Of a DNA stretch of 12,489 bases, positions 1 to 7,263 are shown in pieces (the first letter of the stretch is position 1; each line of letters begins with the position of its first letter). The DNA lies in the NCBI GenBank assembly GCA_002362735.1, contig DEUU01000153.1:1-12489 (forward strand). The letters run 5' to 3'. The position numbers and the translations under genes are program-made. The notes beneath the pieces were generated by a model that was given only the letters and a program-made list of their open reading frames with translations, was not told the origin of the DNA and did not search any database. This DNA is from Dehalococcoidia bacterium UBA3254. Its GTDB lineage: Bacteria > Chloroflexota > Dehalococcoidia > Dehalococcoidales > UBA3254.

Positions 1-696
1 GCCAGCAATCCAGCCTTCGGTGCGATTTTCCAACGCGGCGATATCTTCGGCTGAGAGGTTTAAGCCCATTACCTGATTGAGAAACTCGGCGGATTCAGCA
101 GCGGTAAACCGCAGGTCAGCAGCGCGCAATTCGATCAATTGGTTCCGGGCGCGCCAACGGGCCAGGGGGAAAGGAGGATCCTCACGAGTGGCGATGACCA
201 GGTGCAGTTGGGGCGGCAAATGATCAATCAGAAAGATAAGAGCCTCGGTCAGCGATCGGTTCTCAATCACGTGATAATCATCCAGAACAAGGATGAGGTT
301 ATTCGAAATGGTAGTGAGTTCATTGAGCAGGTTGGTCAACAGGGATTCGATGGGTGGTTGAGATTGCGACGCCTGGAGAATACCTAATAACCCTTCTCCA
401 ACCTTCGACACCACCGTCTGTAAAGCAGCTAAGAGGTAGGTCAGAAAGCACGTAGGGTCGTTATCCGCTTCGTCAAGGGACAGCCAGGCTACTGGCAGTT
501 TACAACCGGCAACCCACTCATTGACCAGGGTGGTTTTGCCAAAGCCCGCGGGAGCAGAGATAAGGGTCAACTTGCGTCCAAAACTCTGGTTTTGGCGTAG
601 ACCCTCGTTCAGCCGCTCGATCAGATTGGACCGTTTGACAACTCCAGGCCGAAGCGGCGGTCTATATAACTTGGTCGTTAAAATTGGTGCAATCAT
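1..696 (-). CDS. MalT-like STAND ATPase / LuxR-family transcriptional regulator, N-terminal part (runs off left edge)
   Basis: The minus strand is open from an ATG at 696 to the window edge, 232 codons without a stop. The N-terminus (MIAPILTTKLYRPP) is the usual start of large MalT/LuxR-type regulators. A Walker A loop, SAPAGFGKTTL, lies at residues 47-57, and a Walker B strand, LILVLDDYHVI, at 134-144. They are followed by the ATRED/DLRFT segment typical of this family's NTPase domain. Known members are about 850-950 residues long, with a TPR-like sensor and a C-terminal LuxR helix-turn-helix; those parts would lie outside the window. An in-frame TGA at 718-720 limits the start to ATG 696 or the adjacent TTG 699. 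No clear Shine-Dalgarno is seen. The inducer and target genes cannot be told from this fragment. Confidence 0.9.
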   Translation of the reverse strand, partial: MIAPILTTKLYRPPLRPGVVKRSNLIERLNEGLRQNQSFGRKLTLISAPAGFGKTTLVNEWVAGCKLPVAWLSLDEADNDPTCFLTYLLAALQTVVSKVGEGLLGILQASQSQPPIESLLTNLLNELTTISNNLILVLDDYHVIENRSLTEALIFLIDHLPPQLHLVIATREDPPFPLARWRARNQLIELRAADLRFTAAESAEFLNQVMGLNLSAEDIAALENRTEGWIAG

Positions 697-733
697 CAAT
701 AGGCGCCCAAATACCGATCATTATTTTATCAAT

Positions 734-758
734 ATTATATCAAGTTGATGGTATTATA
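734..758 (-). promoter_or_regulatory. candidate promoter(s) of the MalT-like gene
   Basis: Two minus-strand TATAAT boxes lie upstream of the MalT-like start: 739-734, preceded by TGA as an extended -10 (TGATATAAT), and 758-753. The second has a weak TTTACG -35 about 18 bp upstream. Assignment is by consensus only. Confidence 0.4.
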
Positions 759-830
759 AGGTTTTCAAAGCTAATCCGTAAAGATGATAATACGATTAAG
801 CAACGCTATTTGGACTCCCAGACAAACAAA

Positions 831-861
831 ATGGTCAACCAAACAAAAATCGGTTGACCAT
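831..861 (-). terminator. inverted repeat, probable rho-independent terminator (minus strand)
   Basis: Perfect 10-bp arms ATGGTCAACC (831-840) and GGTTGACCAT (852-861) flank an 11-nt loop. On the minus strand the stem is followed at once by TTTGTTTGTC, a T-rich tail. This fits the end of the transcript from the HD gene, which stops about 230 nt upstream. On the plus strand T runs occur only 14 or more nt later. Stem GC is moderate, so strength is uncertain. Confidence 0.45.
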
Positions 862-1091
862 CAACTAAAGCCTGCTTTTTATTTTTTAGCGCCACTTCAT
901 AACAGTTCTTCATCAGCTTCCTGGCAGCCAATCAACTACGGCTGACCCGTCTTAACTCAGCTCCTACCATTTAAGAATTTATTTAGGGTGCCTTCTGGAT
1001 AAGAACCTTATTTCGCATCTTTGCAAAGGGAATGTTGTTCGTAAAAATACCCCTTAAGGTGCTAGTTAAAATGAATGACTGAGTCGCTGTT

Positions 1092-1688
1092 TTATTTTGA
1101 TTCCTGCAACCTGAGTTTATAATCTGCGTTAGCCATTTGACGTGCCCGCTCAGAGTAGAAGTAGCCGGGTTTATTGATATCTTCTGCCATCTTTTTCCAT
1201 AATTCTTTATCCCGTGCCTGACCACCGGCTTTTCTTCTTGACTTAGCGGCAGCAAAACCTTCTTTTGAAGTCCTCCAGAGTTTGTCAGCATCTCTGACCA
1301 GACCTTCATTTTGTGAGATAAAACCTTCTCTAGTGTCATGGCCCGAGATAATCTCCAGGATTTCTTTGATCAGTCCTTCGGGATAATATACTTTGCGAAG
1401 GATCACCGCGGCTAATTTTACACCCTCGTTTTGATGTTCCATCTGTACTTCGCGCTTGACTTCTTTGCTTGCATCCTTATCAAAAATAAGCATCCGCCTT
1501 TCCTTGACCAACTGGCTCCAGCCGACATCATGCAATATTATGGCTGGAATGATCACCTCTTCATTCCCGTATTCCGCCTCTAAGAGCAGCCGGGCATATT
1601 TCAAGGATGTTACAGCATGTCCCTGGTCATCACGCTTATCCTGATAAGGCAGGGCTAATTCCCATATCTGGTTAAATATATCTTTCAT
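1092..1688 (-). CDS. HD-domain metal-dependent phosphohydrolase
   Basis: A 198-residue soluble protein with the metal-binding pattern of the HD superfamily. It shows H24 (QGHAVTSLKYA), the paired H53-D54 (ILHDVGW), H85 (EHQNEG), H117-D118 (SGHDT) and D133 (VRDADKLW). Such proteins usually hydrolyse phosphomonoesters or phosphodiesters of nucleotides; the substrate cannot be read from the sequence. The order H...HD...H...H...D, with the DADKLW motif, resembles small stand-alone HD hydrolases rather than HD-GYP or RelA/SpoT enzymes. The ATG at 1688 is preceded by a weak GAGATGG. The gene stands alone: it is separated by about 400 bp from the MalT-like gene and transcribed away from the plus-strand ATPase gene at 2108. 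All key HD ligands are present, so it looks active. Confidence 0.88.
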   Translation of the reverse strand: MKDIFNQIWELALPYQDKRDDQGHAVTSLKYARLLLEAEYGNEEVIIPAIILHDVGWSQLVKERRMLIFDKDASKEVKREVQMEHQNEGVKLAAVILRKVYYPEGLIKEILEIISGHDTREGFISQNEGLVRDADKLWRTSKEGFAAAKSRRKAGGQARDKELWKKMAEDINKPGYFYSERARQMANADYKLRLQESK

Positions 1689-1922
1689 CAGTCCATCTCA
1701 CTAGTTTATTTATAAACCGCAAGATTTGCTCTTAAGGTGAAAGGTCTATTCCGGTGCAGGACAAAATTTATTAAATTAACACCAGGTCCTATGTTTATTA
1801 TTTCCTATTCTGGCATCTGTGTGTTACTTTAGCTTTAATATATCACATTCCACCCGCAAAGTCAGATGGTGCCGGTTACCTGCATTCTGGTATTATTTAT
1901 TAAAGAGAAATTGATATTATAG

Positions 1923-1945
1923 AACCTGCAGCAGGTTAATTTTTT
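1923..1945 (+). terminator. orphan rho-independent terminator-like hairpin
   Basis: The arms AACCTG (1923-1928) and CAGGTT (1932-1937) enclose a 3-nt loop and are followed by AATTTTTT (T run 1940-1945). The shape is that of a short intrinsic terminator on the plus strand, yet no recognised plus-strand gene precedes it. It could end an unannotated small transcript or act in a leader upstream of the ATPase gene at 2108. The 6-bp stem is short. Confidence 0.5.
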
Positions 1946-2013
1946 ACTTGAACGGCCTATCTTGTTAATCACGTATACAAGGCAAACTAAATAAAAACAC
2001 TGTCATCGATATT

Positions 2014-2042
2014 TTGATTACTATAAAGGTAAGATATAGAAT
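2014..2042 (+). promoter_or_regulatory. candidate promoter of the secretion-ATPase-like gene
   Basis: TTGATT (2014-2019) and TAGAAT (2037-2042) are separated by 17 bp. Transcription would start near 2049 and give a leader of about 60 nt. The ribosome binding site AAAGGA (2092-2097) lies 10 nt before the ATG at 2108. Confidence 0.45.
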
Positions 2043-2107
2043 TTCCAGGTTTTCGTCTATCGACTGTGACAGGGGTCTTCAAATAAAAGACAAAGGAAAT
2101 ACTCGTC

Positions 2108-2920
2108 ATGTTCAAATCCGATTGGTCGGAAGATTCGCCTTTCAAACAGATTACCACACTCTCGATTCTCAATCTTGTAGAGTCCAAAACACTGGATTTC
2201 AAACTGGCCAGTCTTCTTTGGCTTATTATGGAGAGCCGGGCTTCCGTAATGATAGCATCAGAGCCGGTCTTCGCGGGAAAGACAACTCTATTACATGCCT
2301 TGTTAGACTTTTTGCCGCCCGACCTGCAGCTATATTTTTTACAGGGATTCGCCGAGGACTTTGTTTTTGTCGAACATTACAAGCCGGAGACTACCTATCT
2401 CGTTTCTGAAGAAATCAGCAATCATCAATACGAATACCTGTGGGGGCGTCAGGTCCAAAAGACTTTCCGTTTGCTGGGGAGTGGGTACAGGCTGGGAACA
2501 ACGATCCATGCCGGGAATATCATAGATGTGGCCTACTTGTTGCACTCTTTCCTGAAAGTGCCTCTATCGAATATTGCGCGTCTGGGCATAGTAGTCACTC
2601 TATATGCAGCTAACGGGCCAACCTGCAGCGACGAGCCGATCAGACGTATTCACACTGTAACTATCCTCTACAAGGAAGTTGATAAACTCACCGCTCAAAC
2701 ACTAGCAGTCCGGGAGTCGTTGGATGGGGGATTTATATATCCCGAAGAAAACGTTTTACAGGAGGCTCTTTTCAATAAGTTCGGGGTAAAATGTGAGCGA
2801 GTTTTTTCCGAGCTACTTTCAAGGGAAGCGTTTTTAAAGCATCTTTACGAAACAGGGATACGTTCGCCAGAAGAAGTAAGAAAAGCCATCACAACCTATC
2901 ATCGATCAAGTTTACGATAG
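2108..2920 (+). CDS. stand-alone type II/IV secretion ATPase-like protein (VirB11/TadA/GspE superfamily)
   Basis: This 270-residue protein carries the ATPase core of the secretion/pilus motor superfamily without the large N-terminal domain of GspE or CpaF. The P-loop region is residues 50-62 (ASEPVFAGKTTLL): GKTT is kept, but the first glycine of GxxxxGKT is glutamate (E52). The segment LVSEEISNHQYEYLWG looks like the acidic region around Walker B. GYRLGTTIHAGN matches the His-box of the family (compare TTIHAN in VirB11/TadA). The ATG is fixed by an AAAGGA site 10 nt upstream and an in-frame TAA at 2084-2086. The gene is isolated, with no pilin or secretin genes beside it, and it converges on the PAC2 gene. 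It may power an unlinked pilus or archaellum-like machine, or be a regulatory relative; the exact role is unknown. Confidence 0.75.
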   Translation: MFKSDWSEDSPFKQITTLSILNLVESKTLDFKLASLLWLIMESRASVMIASEPVFAGKTTLLHALLDFLPPDLQLYFLQGFAEDFVFVEHYKPETTYLVSEEISNHQYEYLWGRQVQKTFRLLGSGYRLGTTIHAGNIIDVAYLLHSFLKVPLSNIARLGIVVTLYAANGPTCSDEPIRRIHTVTILYKEVDKLTAQTLAVRESLDGGFIYPEENVLQEALFNKFGVKCERVFSELLSREAFLKHLYETGIRSPEEVRKAITTYHRSSLR

Positions 2921-2956
2921 TAAAGGTCAGAAGGCCTGAAAAAAGCAAATAAGGTG

Positions 2957-3859
2957 TTAGTCTCTTTTCTCCTTAAGAAACTCTTCAGCTAACCTTACGG
3001 CATCACTTGGAGAAATGCCAAGAGACTCATGGTACGGCATGTCAATGTATTTTTTCTCTAACTCGTTAATCAGAGCATCGAAATTCGGATTCTTCTGACG
3101 GATGATATTTAGTTTTTCTTCTATTATTTTATTTTCGGCATCAAGCTCATCGAAACCCATCTTGAAATGCATAAGATCTTTAAGTCGCACCAGGATTGCC
3201 TTCAATGATTTGGGGCAATCACCAAGAAAAATGTTAAATTCCGGATAGCAAGGTACTCTGACCGTAAAATTTACGCCTTCCAAACCTTTTTTCTGGCAGG
3301 TGTGTACCAGCATTTGGCCGTACGAGGCCATACCTTCCCGGTTAGAAAACATAATTTGATAATTTTCCATTTCACGCTTGACTTTAGCGTCAGTACAAGT
3401 ACACGTAATTATCGGTTCGCGGGTATAAGGGGTCATATCCAAAAGGCCACATATAGAATAGAGCCTGGCAGCCCCGAAACTACGCGCCAAATCTACTACG
3501 TTTTCGGCGTACTCCTGCCAGTTGATAGCCGGCTCATAGCCCCGGAGTAGTATCAGGTCGTGTTCCGAACCCGTTTTCGTGGCGTAATAAAATTCATTGG
3601 TAGGCAGATTAGCCTCGACGATCAGTCCATCCTCCATTCTGAAGGTCGGACGTATACTATCCGCACCCAGTATCTGGTAAATATGGTAGCGTGAGGCTGG
3701 CATCTCGGCGAATTTTATCGCACTGAATTGACTGATGAAGTAATCGACACCGCCAACTGATATGTTGCCGTTATTAAATGAACCGTTCAATCCGCATATG
3801 ATATAAGGATTTCGTAATGACGGTTTACTCTCGAATTTTAAAAATTCTAAATTACTCAA
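2957..3859 (-). CDS. PAC2-family protein (proteasome-assembly-chaperone-like)
   Basis: A 300-residue cytoplasmic protein with the PAC2 family signature. The N-terminal strand YIICGLNGSFNNGNISVGGV (residues 19-38) replaces the usual GW-DAGN motif. It is followed by FAEMPASRYHIYQ, then RPTF, then DLILLRGYEPAINWQEY, the conserved 'G-EP...W' block. YTREP follows near the middle, and the last third is helical and acidic. The function of bacterial PAC2 proteins is unknown; archaeal and eukaryotic relatives help assemble proteasomes. The start is a TTG at 3859, supported by GGTGGTGAG just upstream; no in-frame ATG or GTG lies nearby. It follows the ECF S gene by 119 nt on the same strand but appears to have its own promoter, so membership in the uptake operon is doubtful. 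Confidence 0.82.
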   Translation of the reverse strand: MSNLEFLKFESKPSLRNPYIICGLNGSFNNGNISVGGVDYFISQFSAIKFAEMPASRYHIYQILGADSIRPTFRMEDGLIVEANLPTNEFYYATKTGSEHDLILLRGYEPAINWQEYAENVVDLARSFGAARLYSICGLLDMTPYTREPIITCTCTDAKVKREMENYQIMFSNREGMASYGQMLVHTCQKKGLEGVNFTVRVPCYPEFNIFLGDCPKSLKAILVRLKDLMHFKMGFDELDAENKIIEEKLNIIRQKNPNFDALINELEKKYIDMPYHESLGISPSDAVRLAEEFLKEKRD

Positions 3860-3890
3860 GACTCACCACCGGCATTAAATCAATATGCGT

Positions 3891-3899
3891 ATTATATCA
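3891..3899 (-). promoter_or_regulatory. extended -10 promoter candidate for the PAC2 gene
   Basis: Read on the minus strand the sequence is TGATATAAT, an extended -10 box with a perfect TATAAT. Initiation would fall near 3884, about 25 nt before the TTG start. No good -35 is seen, which is common for extended -10 promoters. No terminator is evident between the S-component gene and this site, so read-through from the operon is also possible. Confidence 0.5.
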
Positions 3900-3978
3900 C
3901 AGATAAACTCAATCTCCATAATTACGATTTTTGTCTATTATTGAACAAAATCCCCCCTTTTACTCTTTATATCATTAT

Positions 3979-4683
3979 TCAATTAGATAATTGCACCGTC
4001 TTAATTGAGAATCTTCTCTTAAAACGTTCAAGCAAAACTATAGTCCTTGTTCCCAGTATACCGAGAAATACAGCGTTACCCAGCGCATGCAAGCTGTCGA
4101 ACCAAATTGAATTAAGCTCTGTGACTAAAAATGTCTTTATTGTCAGAGGATAAACGAATGCGGTCCAAAACCACAGGTTGGTAATTAATCCGTACAGATA
4201 TCCCCAGAGAATGCCAGTGGCTATAAGGAGAATTCTGTTGAAATGTAGCCTGGCTAAAAAGCCCGCGGAAAGACCGGCAAATCCCCAGGCAATCATCTGG
4301 TAAGGCGTCCATGGCCCCTGCCCGAGGAAGAAGTTCGATACCAAGGCGGTCGTGGCACCTACCGTGAAGCCGGCAATTGGACCGAGCACGTATCCTGCAC
4401 AGATAATCAGGTAAGTGCAAGGCTGGATACCGGGGATAGCGGTAAAAGGCACTCTCAAAACAGCGGCTAGTGTTCCCAGCATGGCAATAAGGGTGATTTC
4501 CTTTGAGTTCGTCGCTGCTGATTCGAACTTAAAGAAAAGAGTTACGCAGATAAATACAGCCAGCATGGCGGATATAATTCCCCAGTTCAGGAAACCTGAA
4601 AAAGAGAAGCCTGAAGAGGTAATAAGGAAAACCGCTGTGGAAACGGCCGTGATTGAAGCAAGGAAGATTAAATTTTTTTTCAC
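3979..4683 (-). CDS. ECF transporter substrate-binding (S) component, probably for a corrinoid
   Basis: A very hydrophobic 234-residue protein with about six membrane helices, positioned as the last gene of an EcfT/EcfA operon. The middle third contains IPGIQPCTYLIICAGYVLGP followed by VGATTALVSN and QGPWTPYQMIAWGFAGLSAG. This is the pattern of vitamin-type ECF S components, especially the family that I recall standing next to prenyltransferase-like and DUF4430 proteins and predicted to import cobalamin. The S component binds the vitamin in the membrane and docks on EcfT. The start is GTG 4683, overlapping the EcfA stop as GTGA, which implies translational coupling. The C-terminus is basic and cytoplasmic (ERFKRRFSIK). 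Substrate specificity is inferred from the neighbours only. Confidence 0.85.
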   Translation of the reverse strand: MKKNLIFLASITAVSTAVFLITSSGFSFSGFLNWGIISAMLAVFICVTLFFKFESAATNSKEITLIAMLGTLAAVLRVPFTAIPGIQPCTYLIICAGYVLGPIAGFTVGATTALVSNFFLGQGPWTPYQMIAWGFAGLSAGFLARLHFNRILLIATGILWGYLYGLITNLWFWTAFVYPLTIKTFLVTELNSIWFDSLHALGNAVFLGILGTRTIVLLERFKRRFSIKTVQLSN

Positions 4684-6341
4684 ACTGTCTGCCTTATCAT
4701 TTCATCGACAGTGAGAGTGGTATCATCGATCCCGTACTTGCTCAGAGCCTGTGCCAGCCGGTTTATCTGCGGAGAGAAGAGCAATGCTTTAGAGAGTACC
4801 TTTCTTTTATCTCCATCCCCCACGATCCTTCCCTCGCTGATCAGGATGACACGGCTGGCACACTCGGCTATCATTTCTACATCATGAGTGACTATGATTA
4901 TGGTATTGCCACGTTGGCGATATTCCTCTAGAAACCAGATCAGCTCTTTTTTGAGTATGTAGTCCATGCCTCGAGTTGGTTCATCCAATATCACTATTTT
5001 CGGCTCATTCGCCATGACTGAAGCCAGGGCCAGGCGTTGTTTTTCGCCACCACTCAAATCCCTGGGATAGGCTTGCCGGTACTTTTCTAATCTGAATCTA
5101 TTTAGATTAGAATCAACCATCTGCATAATCTTATTGTGTTCTATGCCCCGGTTCTTAAGACTGAAGGCAATTTCCTCCTCCACTGTATCGGCAAAGAGAT
5201 GATCGTCCGGGTTTTGGAAAACGTAACCCACCTGACGGCTTAGTTCAGAAACTGATTTTTGCCTTGTATCCATGCCATAGACGGTAACCTTGCCCCGGAT
5301 CGGTTTAAGAAGCCCATTCAAGTGTTTCACTAGCGTGGTTTTACCCGAACCATTCCGTCCCATAACCGCAACAAATTCTCCCTCATTCAAAGTCAGGCCA
5401 ATGTTTTTTAGAACGTTTCTTTGTCCATAAGAAAACCACAGCTTGTCAACAGTTAAAACTGGCCTGGTCTGGGATACGGAATTTTGGAAAGTTACTGTTT
5501 TGGTTGTCTGGAGCGTTTTCTGCAAACTTAACCGAGCATCTTTTACCGTTAGAGGCAGGTCGCCTGAAACAAGGCCGGCACTTCGCAAGCTCTTCATAAG
5601 CCTGATGACTGGCGGTATACCCATACTCACCTCATCCATTGTAATGCCATCTATCACATTCCGGGGCTGGCCATCTGCAGTAATTTTGCCTCCATTTAAG
5701 TTCAACATCCGGTCAACCAAATGAATGACTCTGTCCAACCTGTGCTCGATCAATATTATTGTTATTCCCAGCTCATCGTTAAGCCGTTCGAGTATTTTCA
5801 GCACTTCCTCGGCACTCTGAGGGTCCAATTCCGAGGTGGGTTCATCAAGAACCAATACTTCCGGATGTAAAGCCAGCACAGAGGCAATAGCTACCTTCTG
5901 CTTTTCCCCACCGGAAAGATCATGAAGGTTGCGGGATCGTAAGTTGGCGATGCCAATGGTATCCAGAGACTCTTCTATCCGGCGGACGATGAGATTTACG
6001 GGAAAGCTAAGATTTTCTAACCCAAAGGCAATCTCTCTCTCAACATCAGAAGTTACGAGTTGGTTTTCGGGGTCCTGAAATACCATTCCCACCCTGTCGG
6101 CCATTTGCTTTGGAGGACACCTTAGGATGTTCATCCCCTGTACCTCAGCCTTGCCGCTTATTATCCCGCCGTGAAAGTGTGGTACCAGCCCGTTGAAGCA
6201 GCGTGCCAGCGTTGATTTGCCACTGCCGGAAGGTCCTGTGATAAGAATAAACTCACCATCTTCAATGGAAAGATTGATATCTTGCAGAGCAGGCTGTGAC
6301 ATACCGTTATAGGTGAAGCTCAGTTTATCGAATTTAATCAA
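4680..6341 (-). CDS. ecfA: fused double ATPase of the ECF transporter (EcfA-EcfA')
   Basis: Two complete ABC ATPase domains in one chain drive the ECF importer; many species use two separate proteins, EcfA1 and EcfA2. Numbered from TTG 6341, the first half has Walker A GPSGSGKST (36-44), Q-loop Q89, signature LSGGEKQ (142-148), Walker B VLVLDEP with E167, and switch H200. The second half has Walker A GRNGSGKTT (328-336), Q376, LSGGEKQR (429-436), E454 and H486. A linker of about 65 residues joins them. All catalytic residues are present in both sites. A TTG at 6347 would extend the frame by two residues, but it sits only 1 nt from the GGAGG (at about 6349-6353). The TTG at 6341 has a 7-nt spacing and is preferred. 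It overlaps the end of EcfT. Confidence 0.95.
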   Translation of the reverse strand: MIKFDKLSFTYNGMSQPALQDINLSIEDGEFILITGPSGSGKSTLARCFNGLVPHFHGGIISGKAEVQGMNILRCPPKQMADRVGMVFQDPENQLVTSDVEREIAFGLENLSFPVNLIVRRIEESLDTIGIANLRSRNLHDLSGGEKQKVAIASVLALHPEVLVLDEPTSELDPQSAEEVLKILERLNDELGITIILIEHRLDRVIHLVDRMLNLNGGKITADGQPRNVIDGITMDEVSMGIPPVIRLMKSLRSAGLVSGDLPLTVKDARLSLQKTLQTTKTVTFQNSVSQTRPVLTVDKLWFSYGQRNVLKNIGLTLNEGEFVAVMGRNGSGKTTLVKHLNGLLKPIRGKVTVYGMDTRQKSVSELSRQVGYVFQNPDDHLFADTVEEEIAFSLKNRGIEHNKIMQMVDSNLNRFRLEKYRQAYPRDLSGGEKQRLALASVMANEPKIVILDEPTRGMDYILKKELIWFLEEYRQRGNTIIIVTHDVEMIAECASRVILISEGRIVGDGDKRKVLSKALLFSPQINRLAQALSKYGIDDTTLTVDEMIRQTV

Positions 6342-7263
6342 GCTCAATCCTCCTTTTCAGAAGGGAGAAGGGTATAATCAGCAGCAGTAAAAGGCCGATT
6401 ATCCCTGGTAAAACCAATCCGAGAAAACTGGAGTATGGATTATTAATGGTGGGGAAAAATTGAAAACTCCCGTATCCGTATACGCGCAGGATAATGCCTG
6501 TAACAAGAGGCAAGATGGTTACGGACAGTATTATCATGTCTAACCTCGATAATCTGATCTCCCGATAAAATACGCGTTTTGGTCCCGAGCCGAAGGCCCT
6601 GGCTTCCATTGCCTCCGCTGTCTGCACCGCCCGGTCAAGCGAGTTCATTATAAGAGGGATCGCGATTCCCGACCGGTTCTTCAGCCTTTCCAACCAGCTG
6701 CCAGTATCCAGCTTCACTCCCCTGGTCTGATATGCCTGGTTAATACGTTCGACATCTTCAATCAGACAGGGGATAAACCGCGTTGAGAGAGATACTACCA
6801 GTACCGATTTATACGGGATTTTCAGCTTGAGCGAGACTGACAAAATGTCGTCAGGGTGAACGGTCAAGTTGATAAAAGAAAAAGCCGCAATAATTAAAAC
6901 TAGCTTTAGAGCCATCTCAGCGCCGAAAGCCAGCGCTTCCATAGTGATGATTGGTCTGCCCAGCACTGGGAGAATAAAAGGGGCGCTTACCAGAGCGTGA
7001 GATCCGTGGTAACTCATCAGGACGTTGATGATAATGATACTGGCTCCAAGCCAGAGACTGAGCTTCAGTGCAGAGACCCATTGTCGCCAGATTCCCGCGG
7101 TGTTAATCACTATCACCAGGGGAAGAAGAAAAGCTAAAGTATAAATAGGGTTATCAAAGATAAGACAGAGAATAACAATTACGGTTCCCCATGCCAGCTT
7201 AACGGCAGGATTCAACCTGTGAATGGCCGTATCGTTTGCCTTATATTGAATTGCTTTGATCAT
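6334..7263 (-). CDS. ecfT: ECF transporter transmembrane coupling protein EcfT
   Basis: A 309-residue membrane protein that couples the ATPases to the S component. The N-terminal HRLNPAVKL (15-23) matches the HRLDPRxKL block of EcfT/CbiQ proteins. Two coupling-helix motifs are recognisable: QTRGV at 179-183 and EARAFGSG at 220-227. They correspond to the two Ala-Arg-Gly motifs that dock into the ATPase grooves, here varied to TRG and ARA. About five to six hydrophobic segments are visible, including a C-terminal pair after residue 245. The ATG at 7263 overlaps the stop of the DUF4430 lipoprotein gene as ATGA, and the 3' end overlaps the EcfA start, so the three are translated as a coupled block. 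Confidence 0.94.
   Translation of the reverse strand: MIKAIQYKANDTAIHRLNPAVKLAWGTVIVILCLIFDNPIYTLAFLLPLVIVINTAGIWRQWVSALKLSLWLGASIIIINVLMSYHGSHALVSAPFILPVLGRPIITMEALAFGAEMALKLVLIIAAFSFINLTVHPDDILSVSLKLKIPYKSVLVVSLSTRFIPCLIEDVERINQAYQTRGVKLDTGSWLERLKNRSGIAIPLIMNSLDRAVQTAEAMEARAFGSGPKRVFYREIRLSRLDMIILSVTILPLVTGIILRVYGYGSFQFFPTINNPYSSFLGLVLPGIIGLLLLLIIPFSLLKRRIELD

Larger units (their letters stand above)
697..1091. other. gene-free stretch between the MalT-like gene and the HD gene
   Basis: No convincing coding frame is seen in these 395 bp. The stretch holds the promoter candidates for the MalT-like gene near 734-758 and a 10-bp inverted repeat at 831-861 that may end transcripts from the HD gene. 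A small palindrome, CCTTAAGG, lies near 1050. A minus-strand reading frame entering from the HD gene (983-1339) is an out-of-frame shadow of that gene. Confidence 0.6.
1689..2107. other. divergent intergenic region between the HD gene and the ATPase gene
   Basis: 419 bp, AT-rich, between two divergently transcribed genes. It contains a plus-strand terminator-like hairpin at 1923-1945 with no known gene before it, an 18-codon plus-strand reading frame (1866-1922) ending directly at that hairpin, and a promoter candidate for the ATPase gene at 2014-2042. No recognised RNA family or longer gene is seen. Confidence 0.6.

Noticed and set aside
983..1339. 118-codon minus-strand frame
   Set aside because: It overlaps the HD gene in another frame, and its translation is not protein-like; the HD frame has clear conserved motifs.
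2921..2956. possible terminator between the convergent ATPase and PAC2 genes (TCAG..CTGA)
   Set aside because: The stem is only 4 bp; a T run exists on neither strand in the right place after a stable stem.
3928..3954. GATTTTGT/ACAAAAATC inverted repeat after the S-component gene
   Set aside because: The stem is nearly all A-T with a bulge and no T tract follows on the minus strand, so I do not call it a terminator.
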